Assembly (NCBI GenBank): GCA_035319145.1 | Contig: DATHDH010000072.1 | Location: forward strand, 1-5,385 | Source of the DNA: JAAYUK01 sp035319145 | Lineage (GTDB): Bacteria > Nitrospirota > Thermodesulfovibrionia > Thermodesulfovibrionales > Dissulfurispiraceae | DNA: 5,385 nucleotides | Reading direction: 5' to 3' | Shown here: positions 1-5,385 of the stretch, one piece after another | Position numbering within the stretch: the first letter of the stretch is position 1 | How the letters are laid out: every line of letters begins with the position of its first letter | Notes under the pieces: generated by a model | The model's input: only the letters and a program-made list of their open reading frames with translations | Databases searched by the model: none | What the model was told of the DNA's origin: nothing | Made by a program: the position numbers and the translations under genes

Positions 1-1
1 T

Positions 2-1354
2 CATATCGGTATTACCAATCCGAGCAACATTATCGCAATTGATGCGGCCGCACGCATAACAAAGCAGCAGCCGAGGGTTTCGCTCGTCGACCCCGAGAGT
101 TTTTATGAAGCCCTCGAACGCGCCTACTTCTTCCTCGTCAATCCCATCCAGATGCGCATCGCTTCTCTTGTGGCCGAAATCAAGAATGCAAATTCCGCGA
201 GCGGGCCGAATATCAGTGCCCTGACGGAAGCAGTCATCATGGATGGCATCAGGAGAAATGCGACCGACGTGCACATCAATCCCATGGCCAATGTCGTCGA
301 CGTCTTCTACCGCGTAGACGGCGTTCTGCAGCACGCCCACTGCATTCCGAAGATAGCCGGCAACGGCGTTGTCTCGCGCGTCAAGATACTTGCACAGCTG
401 GATATTGCCGAATTGAGACTTCCGCAGGACGGCTCGTTCAGCTTTCCGTTTTTGTCGAAGACCTATGATGTTCGCGTCTCTACGGTGCCGATGATCTTCG
501 GAGAAAACATCGTCATGCGCATTCTCGCCGGCACCGGCGATCTGCCGCGTCTGGAGCGGCTCGGATTTTCCTCAGACGACGCGGGACGGATTCGCAACCT
601 GTTTCAGAAACCGCACGGCATTATCCTGATCACCGGACCGACCGGAAGCGGAAAGACGACAACGTTATATGCCGCTTTGCGCGGCGTGAACATTCTCGAA
701 CGCAATGTCATCACGGTCGAAGACCCGGTGGAATACAAACTCAGCTTCGTGAAGCAGACGCAGGTGAATGTGAAGGTCGGCTACGATTTCGCGCTTGCCG
801 GCAGAAATTTTATGCGGCAGGACCCCGATGTCATGCTCATCGGAGAAATTCGCGACGAAGAAACCGCCAAGATAGCGGTACGCGCCTCGATCACCGGACA
901 TCTCGTGTTGACGACACTGCACACGAATGACGCACTGACCGCCATTCCGCGTCTTCTCGATCTTCATGTGGACCGTTTTCTGCTTTCGTCGTCCCTGCTC
1001 GCCATCCTTGCCCAGCGTCTCGTCAGAAAGGTATGCCAGTCGTGCAAGGCCGAGTATCAGCTCACCGACGAAGAGAGAGCTATTTTTACCGAGGCGGGAA
1101 TGCAGGTAACTACCGGACTGCACGGAACCGGTTGCATCCAGTGCGGCAACAGCGGCTATCTCGGTCGAACCTGCATCGGCGAACTGGTTGTGATCGATGA
1201 TGAAATGCGAGAGCTTATCTACGAATCAGCTTCAATCGGCAGGATAACGCAGGCGGCCATCAGCAAGGGCATGCACCCGCTCCGCTACGACGGACTCGTG
1301 AAGGCATCGCAGGGGATCACCACCGTACAAGAGGTTTTGCGAGTCGCCGGATGA
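2..1354 (+). CDS. GspE/PilB/MshE-family assembly ATPase, 5'-partial
   Basis: Cytoplasmic hexameric ATPase that powers pilin or pseudopilin assembly in type II secretion or type IV pilus systems. The frame is open from base 2 with no stop, so the ATG at 152 is internal and the true start lies upstream. The 50 residues before it, including GITNPSNIIAIDAAARIT, look like the end of the GspE N-terminal (N1/MshEN) domain. Counting from base 2 (450 residues visible), the N2 domain spans about residues 75-190. Walker A GPTGSGKT is at 212-219, the Asp box ITVEDPVEY at 237-245, Walker B with MLIGEIRD at about 278-285, and the His box GHLVLTTLHTND at 299-310. A zinc-type tetracysteine (C345xxC348, C378xxC381) supports a GspE/PilB/MshE assembly ATPase over a PilT retraction ATPase. 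All core motifs are intact. The stop overlaps the next start by 4 bp (ATGA), implying translational coupling to the platform protein. The family is certain; the exact system (gspE, pilB or mshE) is not. Confidence 0.95.
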   Translation, partial: HIGITNPSNIIAIDAAARITKQQPRVSLVDPESFYEALERAYFFLVNPIQMRIASLVAEIKNANSASGPNISALTEAVIMDGIRRNATDVHINPMANVVDVFYRVDGVLQHAHCIPKIAGNGVVSRVKILAQLDIAELRLPQDGSFSFPFLSKTYDVRVSTVPMIFGENIVMRILAGTGDLPRLERLGFSSDDAGRIRNLFQKPHGIILITGPTGSGKTTTLYAALRGVNILERNVITVEDPVEYKLSFVKQTQVNVKVGYDFALAGRNFMRQDPDVMLIGEIRDEETAKIAVRASITGHLVLTTLHTNDALTAIPRLLDLHVDRFLLSSSLLAILAQRLVRKVCQSCKAEYQLTDEERAIFTEAGMQVTTGLHGTGCIQCGNSGYLGRTCIGELVVIDDEMRELIYESASIGRITQAAISKGMHPLRYDGLVKASQGITTVQEVLRVAG

Positions 1355-2568
1355 GCTATTTTGCATATAAGGCCGTCGATGCCTCCGGGACCGAGCGCGA
1401 AGGATTCTTGGAAGCGATGGATGCCGGGACCGTTTACGGAGACCTCTACGAAAAAGGGCTCTATGTCGTCAGCATCCGCCAGTCGAGCAAGCTGATAGCC
1501 GACATCAGACATGCGCTTCATGCACGCCGGGTCAGACGGCTTCATCTCATAGAGTTTGCGAACAATCTCTCAATCATGCTCACTGCGGGCATTCCGCTGC
1601 TTACCGCACTCGGAGACATCGGCACCACAATCGATGATCCGTTCTTTCAGGGGATCGTCGCCAATCTGAAGCACTCGGTCGAAGAAGGCGCGAGCTTCTC
1701 CGATGCGCTCGCCATGCATCCGGGAATCTTCCCCGACGTATTCGTGCGGATCGTCCGTATCGGAGAAGAGACGGGCCGGCTCGAGCGCAGCCTGTCCGAT
1801 GTGGCGACGCATCTTCAAAAAATGGAAGACCTGGCACAGGCAATAAAGCGGGCCCTTATTTATCCTTCGTTCGCGATCCTGACGACGATGGGGGCTCTTG
1901 TATTCTGGCTCGCCTATGTCCTTCCGAAGGTTCTGACGACATTCCGCGAAATGAAGGTGGAACTGCCCCTGATTACGCGCATGTTGATTGTCGTCAGTGA
2001 CTTTATGCAGCACTTCTGGTTTCTTGTTCCCCTTGTCCCTGTCGGAATCTTTTTCGTGATAAAGGGGCTGCAACGCAATCCCCGCACAAAATATGTCGTC
2101 GACAGGGCAAAGCTCCGCATGCCCATTGCGCGCCTTGTTACGTATAACAAGCTTCTGGCCCTCTTTTGCGAGCAGCTGCGCATTCTTATCGTTGCCGGCA
2201 TCACGATTGACCGGTGCCTCGTAATCGTCGGCGATGTCATCGGCAACGAGGTGTTTCGTCGGGCCATCGCCGCCGTCAAGGAAGAGGTCTCTTTCGGAAC
2301 CCGCATATCGGACGCACTGAGGCGCCACGCCATATTCCCGCCGCTGCTTGTACGCATGGTCGACATTGGAGAATCAACCGGAAATCTTGATGAACAGTTC
2401 ACGTTTCTTTCGAACTATTATTTGAAGAAACTGGATGATATTTCCGAGAAGATAGGGAAAATGGTCGAACCGATCGTGATCGTCGTCATCGGAATCCTGT
2501 TCGCGATCATTATCGTCGGCCTTCTGCTTCCTATTTACGATCTCATTTCAAAAGTCGGAAAGATGTGA
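1351..2568 (+). CDS. GspF/PilC/MshG-family inner-membrane platform protein
   Basis: Polytopic inner-membrane protein on which pilins or pseudopilins are assembled; it is the membrane partner of the GspE-type ATPase. At 405 residues it has full family length. Two T2SSF domains are visible as an internal repeat, at about residues 64-187 and 266-390. Each has the same signature: FPDVFVRIVRIGEETG (127-142) and FPPLLVRMVDIGESTG (329-344). Three hydrophobic membrane segments are placed as in the family: about 168-193, 222-240 and 372-397, the last preceded by a conserved-looking EP (373-374). The N-terminal 60 residues begin MSYFAYKAVD, the usual F-x-Y-x-A opening, which fixes the start. That ATG overlaps the stop of the ATPase gene. 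No strong ribosome binding site lies at normal distance (only GAG about 7 nt upstream), so translation probably depends on coupling. The name among gspF, pilC and mshG depends on genes outside the window. Confidence 0.95.
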   Translation: MSYFAYKAVDASGTEREGFLEAMDAGTVYGDLYEKGLYVVSIRQSSKLIADIRHALHARRVRRLHLIEFANNLSIMLTAGIPLLTALGDIGTTIDDPFFQGIVANLKHSVEEGASFSDALAMHPGIFPDVFVRIVRIGEETGRLERSLSDVATHLQKMEDLAQAIKRALIYPSFAILTTMGALVFWLAYVLPKVLTTFREMKVELPLITRMLIVVSDFMQHFWFLVPLVPVGIFFVIKGLQRNPRTKYVVDRAKLRMPIARLVTYNKLLALFCEQLRILIVAGITIDRCLVIVGDVIGNEVFRRAIAAVKEEVSFGTRISDALRRHAIFPPLLVRMVDIGESTGNLDEQFTFLSNYYLKKLDDISEKIGKMVEPIVIVVIGILFAIIIVGLLLPIYDLISKVGKM

Positions 2569-3773
2569 CGGGTATGACGAACGATTATCCCGCATATTTT
2601 CAGCTTACGGACGATCCGTTCCGCATCCCTCCGGATCCGCACTATTATTTCCCATCGGAACGCCATACCGAGATACTCTCTTCGCTCAACTATGCGGTTG
2701 AACAGAAGGAGGGATTCTTTCTCGCAACCGGCGAGCCCGGCACCGGAAAAACCACGCTGCTGAAAGTATTCATCGACAATTGGCGCGAACGTGCTGAAAT
2801 AGCGTTGGTGATGACTCCGCGCCTCGCCCCGCAGGAATTCCTCGCCGCGATCCTTGAGGACCTGAAAGTCACAATTGATTCGACCAACAAGCATGACGTC
2901 ATCAAGGCATTTCGCAACTTTCTGATTGCGACGACTGCGACCGGCAAGCGCGTGATAATTATCGTGGACGAAGTGCAGAATCTCCCCGATGATACGCTTG
3001 AGGAACTGCGGCTCCTTTCGAACCTAGAGACCGAAAAAGAAAAGCTGCTCCAGATAGTCCTCTTCGGCCAGCCGGAGTTTCGCGATCGCGTTCTTTCGCC
3101 GTCGCTCCGCCAGCTGAACCAGCGCATCACCGTGCGCGCGACACTGCCTCCGCTTTCGCGCAGCGAGATGATGGATTATCTGCAGTACCGCCTCATGAAG
3201 GCAGGCGCGTCTTCAGTGCCGTTCGATGAAAAGTCCAGAAACCGCCTCTACATGCACAGTCGTGGGATTCCGAGACTCGTTAATCTGATCGCCTCCCGCG
3301 CACTCATGGCGGCATTTGTCGACGGAAGCCGCATTGTTCAGGAAAAGCATGTGCTCAATGCGATTACGCACCTTGAAGACTCCCCGCAACAATCCTCGCC
3401 GTTCGGCATGAAAATGCTCCTGACAGGCGCGGCCGTAGTTCTTGCTCTCGTGATCGGGATTGCATTCGTGTACAATAATTTCGGCACCAGCTCCGCTCTC
3501 ACGCCTGTATCCGCTGCCGATCAGGCATCATCCGTCGCGACGCAGCAGCAGCTCCCTCCAGCCGAAAATCTCGTGATTTCGGCCGAACGGGCGAATCTCC
3601 GCCGCGATCCGGACATGCACAAACCGGTCGTAATTCAGGCGCTCAAGGGGGCACGGTACCCGGTTATGGCTTCACGGAAGGATGACGGCGGGCGTCTCTG
3701 GTATCGGATTCGGACGAAAGAATATCAGGACCTCTGGGTGCGCAGCGACATGACGATTAAGGTGACGGAATAA
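2565..3773 (+). CDS. ExeA/GspA/MshM-like AAA ATPase with TM helix and C-terminal SH3b domain
   Basis: AAA ATPase of the ExeA type; in Aeromonas, ExeA with ExeB helps the secretin pass or assemble through peptidoglycan, and MshM is the MSHA-pilus counterpart. Numbered from the GTG (402 residues): the family opening with DDPFRIPPDP is at 16-25, Walker A GEPGTGKTT at 56-64, Walker B IIIVDE at 131-136, a sensor-1-like IVLFGQPE at 164-171, an arginine-rich LRQLNQR at 181-187, and a sensor-2-like GIPRLVN at 234-240. One transmembrane helix follows (about 283-303), then a low-complexity linker. A C-terminal bacterial SH3-like domain fills about 335-400, with ANLRRDPD, LWYRIR and LWVRSD. The predicted topology is ATPase in the cytoplasm and SH3b in the periplasm. 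Known ExeA proteins usually carry a PG_binding_1 domain there, so the wall-binding module appears exchanged. The start is uncertain. GTG 2565 overlaps the gspF-like stop by 4 bp and has GGA 5 nt upstream; ATG 2574 would give 399 residues without changing any domain. Confidence 0.92.
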   Translation: MTGMTNDYPAYFQLTDDPFRIPPDPHYYFPSERHTEILSSLNYAVEQKEGFFLATGEPGTGKTTLLKVFIDNWRERAEIALVMTPRLAPQEFLAAILEDLKVTIDSTNKHDVIKAFRNFLIATTATGKRVIIIVDEVQNLPDDTLEELRLLSNLETEKEKLLQIVLFGQPEFRDRVLSPSLRQLNQRITVRATLPPLSRSEMMDYLQYRLMKAGASSVPFDEKSRNRLYMHSRGIPRLVNLIASRALMAAFVDGSRIVQEKHVLNAITHLEDSPQQSSPFGMKMLLTGAAVVLALVIGIAFVYNNFGTSSALTPVSAADQASSVATQQQLPPAENLVISAERANLRRDPDMHKPVVIQALKGARYPVMASRKDDGGRLWYRIRTKEYQDLWVRSDMTIKVTE

Positions 3774-3849
3774 CTTTGAGAGTGCGCCGGCGATCCGGCC
3801 CTGAAGAAGATGGATTACGTTGACGATATGCTGCTGAGCACCGCCCGCC

Positions 3850-4875
3850 TTATTGCCCTAGGGCATTCAGTCGATCGGCAGCAATTCTTTGAGACGCCGC
3901 ATCGGTTCCTTCAAGCGATAATATCTCACGGTACAGTCTGACGGCATCAGCCCTCCGCCCCTGCCTTTCTGCAATCCTGGCGAGTCCAAGCATGCCCTGG
4001 GCATCGCGAAAATCTGCGAGCCTGGTGTAATAGGTGACTGCACGGTCAGACTCTCCGGCCTTCTCATAAAGCAATGCCAGGTTTATAAGAACAGGGCGAT
4101 TTGCAGGATCGAGGGCAGCGGCGCGGGTGAGATACCGCTCGGCATCGGCACTGTTGCCGGTTTGGGCATATGCAGCCCCAAGGTTGATCATCGCGGGCAC
4201 ATAGTCGGCCTTCATGGAGAGCGCTTTCGCCGCAAACGACGTCGCATCGCCGGGCCTGCCCATTCGGAGAAGCGTGCCTGCGACATTGTTCATGATGACA
4301 TAATTTTTCGGATCGAGTTCGAGGGCTCGCTGATAGTCGGCAAGTGCCTGCGGATAGTCGCGCCGAGCTTCATGAGTCTTTGCCGTATAGAGCGCCAGAT
4401 CACGTTCTGTCCTTCGATCCGACGGCTGAACCATAGAACGTATCGTTTGTCTCAACCCGCCGATCTGTGATCCCTCACCATCCTTCTGCGCAGGAGTTCC
4501 GCCCTTGTCGGGCGCAGGTGCCGCCTTCGGCGGAGCGGGAGCGACTTCAGGGGTTGTTCCCCGATCTTTTTGAACCTGCTTGAGCGTTTCCTGAGGAACA
4601 GCGTCTGCACGGGGAGGAATCGGCGGCGCCGATGGAGACACGACGGGCGTCTGGGCAATTGTCCGGACAGGGGCGTTGATATATGACTTCACTCCATACA
4701 GGAGCCCAATACCGAGAAGAATAACCGCCAGCATTAACACAGAGAGGGAGATGATCCGCTTTCTCATCGTTTTTTTCTGGGCATCCTGCTGCACAATGCG
4801 TCTCAGCCCGGGCGGAATGTCGCCGGCTCCTTCCCGTTGGTTCAATTTTGCAAGCAGATCGGCAAGCAGGCTCAT
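3850..4875 (-). CDS. MshN/GspB-like single-pass membrane protein with periplasmic TPR repeats
   Basis: Probable inner-membrane accessory protein of the pilus or secretion machine. It has 341 residues. The short cytoplasmic head (1-40) opens MSLLADLLAKLNQREG and ends in a basic stretch (MRKR, 37-40). One strong transmembrane helix follows (about 41-62). A Pro/Ala/Lys-rich, low-complexity periplasmic linker covers about 69-135. About five TPR-like units span 157-322, with helix pairs ending in LDPKN, KADY and LDPAN at roughly 34-residue spacing; the fifth (293-322) is more degenerate. Head, TM helix, Pro-rich linker and periplasmic domain is the layout of MshN, and of GspB/ExeB apart from the TPR part. 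These partners accompany ExeA/MshM ATPases, and such an ATPase is encoded next door on the opposite strand. The start is supported by AGGAGA 5 nt upstream and by abutting the transglycosylase stop (TGAATG). The TPR and membrane calls are secure; the MshN-like role is inferred from layout and context. Confidence 0.88.
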   Translation of the reverse strand: MSLLADLLAKLNQREGAGDIPPGLRRIVQQDAQKKTMRKRIISLSVLMLAVILLGIGLLYGVKSYINAPVRTIAQTPVVSPSAPPIPPRADAVPQETLKQVQKDRGTTPEVAPAPPKAAPAPDKGGTPAQKDGEGSQIGGLRQTIRSMVQPSDRRTERDLALYTAKTHEARRDYPQALADYQRALELDPKNYVIMNNVAGTLLRMGRPGDATSFAAKALSMKADYVPAMINLGAAYAQTGNSADAERYLTRAAALDPANRPVLINLALLYEKAGESDRAVTYYTRLADFRDAQGMLGLARIAERQGRRADAVRLYREILSLEGTDAASQRIAADRLNALGQ

Positions 4876-5385
4876 TCAGATCTCCTGATCCCGCACCACA
4901 AAATGCAACGATGAGTTTCTCTTTTCCGGCACTGCCGTCTTTTCGCGCGGCACGGTATCGACGCGTTTGGCATCCGCCTTCAGGTTTCGGTATATCCTCC
5001 AGCTGTATGCGACACGCTTCGCGTGGCTGTAAGCGTTATAACAGCCGACCGCCTCCCATGTGTATCCGTGAGATTTGACGCACCTGCTCAGGATATCCGC
5101 GCCAGTCATAACATTAAGGCATGGATCGGACTTCAGCTGATCGGCCGTAAGCCCGAATTTCGGGAACCAGAACGAATTAATCTGCATGACGCCGATATCG
5201 AAGGAGCCGTTACTGTTGCGGTTGACGGCGTTTGCTCGCATGCCGGATTCGGTGCGCGCTATTGCCCGCAGCAAATCTGCGCTGAGCTCATATTTTTTCG
5301 CGGCATCGTCAAAACAGAATCCCTTTGCTTCCGTGCCGCAGAATGCAAGCAACACACTGAGAGAGAAAGCGATGAGGGATACAGC
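4876..5385 (-). CDS. Secreted lytic transglycosylase, IagB/SLT family, 5'-partial
   Basis: Peptidoglycan-cleaving lytic transglycosylase of the small kind (IagB, PilT, VirB1-like) that accompanies envelope-spanning secretion and pilus machines. The frame stays open to the window edge. The 10 codons beyond the GTG at 5355 read AVSLIAFSLS and continue into VLLAFCGTEA, a signal-peptide hydrophobic core, so the real start lies to the right of the window and the GTG is internal. Counting from the edge (169 residues visible): the likely catalytic glutamate is E46 in AIARTESG, followed by SFDIGVMQIN (61-70), the family's G-[LV]-M-Q-I-N motif, and EAVGCYNAYS (111-120), matching the usual AVGxYNAG. 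Four cysteines in the mature part (24, 89, 102, 115) suggest periplasmic disulfides. Signal peptidase I cleavage after GTEA is plausible; a lipobox is not (LAFC has Phe at -1). A basic tail of about 35 residues follows the domain. The stop directly abuts the start of the TPR gene, so the two are cotranscribed. Confidence 0.93.
   Translation of the reverse strand, partial: AVSLIAFSLSVLLAFCGTEAKGFCFDDAAKKYELSADLLRAIARTESGMRANAVNRNSNGSFDIGVMQINSFWFPKFGLTADQLKSDPCLNVMTGADILSRCVKSHGYTWEAVGCYNAYSHAKRVAYSWRIYRNLKADAKRVDTVPREKTAVPEKRNSSLHFVVRDQEI
4881..4886 (-). promoter_or_regulatory. Shine-Dalgarno site of the TPR-protein gene
   Basis: On the minus strand AGGAGA lies 5 nt before the ATG at 4875, inside the last codons of the transglycosylase gene. 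It is the clearest ribosome binding site in the window. It fixes the start of the TPR gene and shows that this gene can be initiated independently although the preceding stop directly abuts it. Confidence 0.75.

Noticed and set aside
665..1123. 152-codon open frame on the minus strand
   Set aside because: Antisense to the catalytic core of the assembly ATPase, with no recognisable domain; a shadow frame.
1570..2328. 252-codon open frame on the minus strand
   Set aside because: It lies entirely antisense to the well-supported GspF-like gene. Its product is a low-hydrophobicity string with no recognisable motif, and GC-biased codons of the sense gene explain the absence of stops.
2690..3130. 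146-codon open frame on the minus strand
   Set aside because: Antisense to the AAA domain of the ExeA-like gene; its Ser/Arg-rich composition is typical of shadow frames.
3786..3799. Hairpin GCCGG-CGAT-CCGGC between the convergent operons, a possible bidirectional terminator
   Set aside because: Only a 5-bp stem, and no U-tract follows on either strand. It does not meet the pattern of an intrinsic terminator, though termination somewhere in this 76-bp gap is expected.
3854..3865. 12-bp perfect palindrome TGCCCTAGGGCA
   Set aside because: It lies within the last codons of the TPR gene, has no loop and no second copy was noticed; a chance palindrome is the simpler reading.
3810..3944. Small plus-strand open frame of about 44 codons (MDYVDDMLLS...) running from the convergent gap into the antisense of the TPR gene
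   Set aside because: No ribosome binding site at a good distance, and most of it overlaps coding sequence on the other strand; no independent support.
4162..4470. 102-codon open frame on the plus strand
   Set aside because: Antisense to the TPR repeats, which are clearly coding on the minus strand; no family resemblance.
5336..5350. Possible lipoprotein signal (LLAFC) in the transglycosylase
   Set aside because: The lipobox needs a small residue before the cysteine and here it is Phe; signal peptidase I cleavage further on, after GTEA, is more plausible.

Overview
The window comes from a diderm (Gram-negative type) bacterium of moderate GC content, in the mid-50s % by eye. The evidence is an inner-membrane assembly platform, an exported peptidoglycan hydrolase and a GspB/MshN-like single-pass membrane protein, all of which belong to type II secretion (T2S) or type IV pilus (T4P) machines. 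The gene set and protein style would fit a deltaproteobacterial or Nitrospirota-like lineage. That placement is a guess, because no rRNA or marker gene is present.

Layout. The left two thirds is a tight plus-strand operon: a GspE/PilB/MshE-type assembly ATPase (5' end cut by the window edge), a GspF/PilC/MshG-type platform protein, and an ExeA/GspA/MshM-type AAA ATPase with a transmembrane helix and a C-terminal bacterial SH3-like domain. The first junction is a 4-bp ATGA overlap, and the second is a GTGA overlap if the GTG start is used. A 76-bp gap separates this operon from a convergent minus-strand operon that enters from the right edge. That operon holds a secreted IagB/SLT-type lytic transglycosylase (5' end cut by the window edge), followed without a spacer by a single-pass membrane protein with a proline-rich linker and about five TPR-like repeats.

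How the genes fit together. The GspE-like ATPase would power pilin or pseudopilin assembly through the GspF-like platform. The ExeA-like protein probably reaches the cell wall through its periplasmic SH3b domain, the transglycosylase would open peptidoglycan locally, and the TPR protein has the layout of MshN/GspB proteins that accompany ExeA-like ATPases. The combination E + G + M-like + N-like most resembles the MSHA-pilus subset of the T4P/T2S superfamily. Pilin, secretin and prepilin peptidase genes are not in view, so pilus versus secretion cannot be settled here. No RNA genes, mobile elements, CRISPR arrays or convincing terminators were seen. The machinery is recognisable; the less usual points are the SH3b domain on the ExeA-like ATPase, the convergent wall-remodelling pair, and substitutions in the N2 domain of the GspE-like ATPase.
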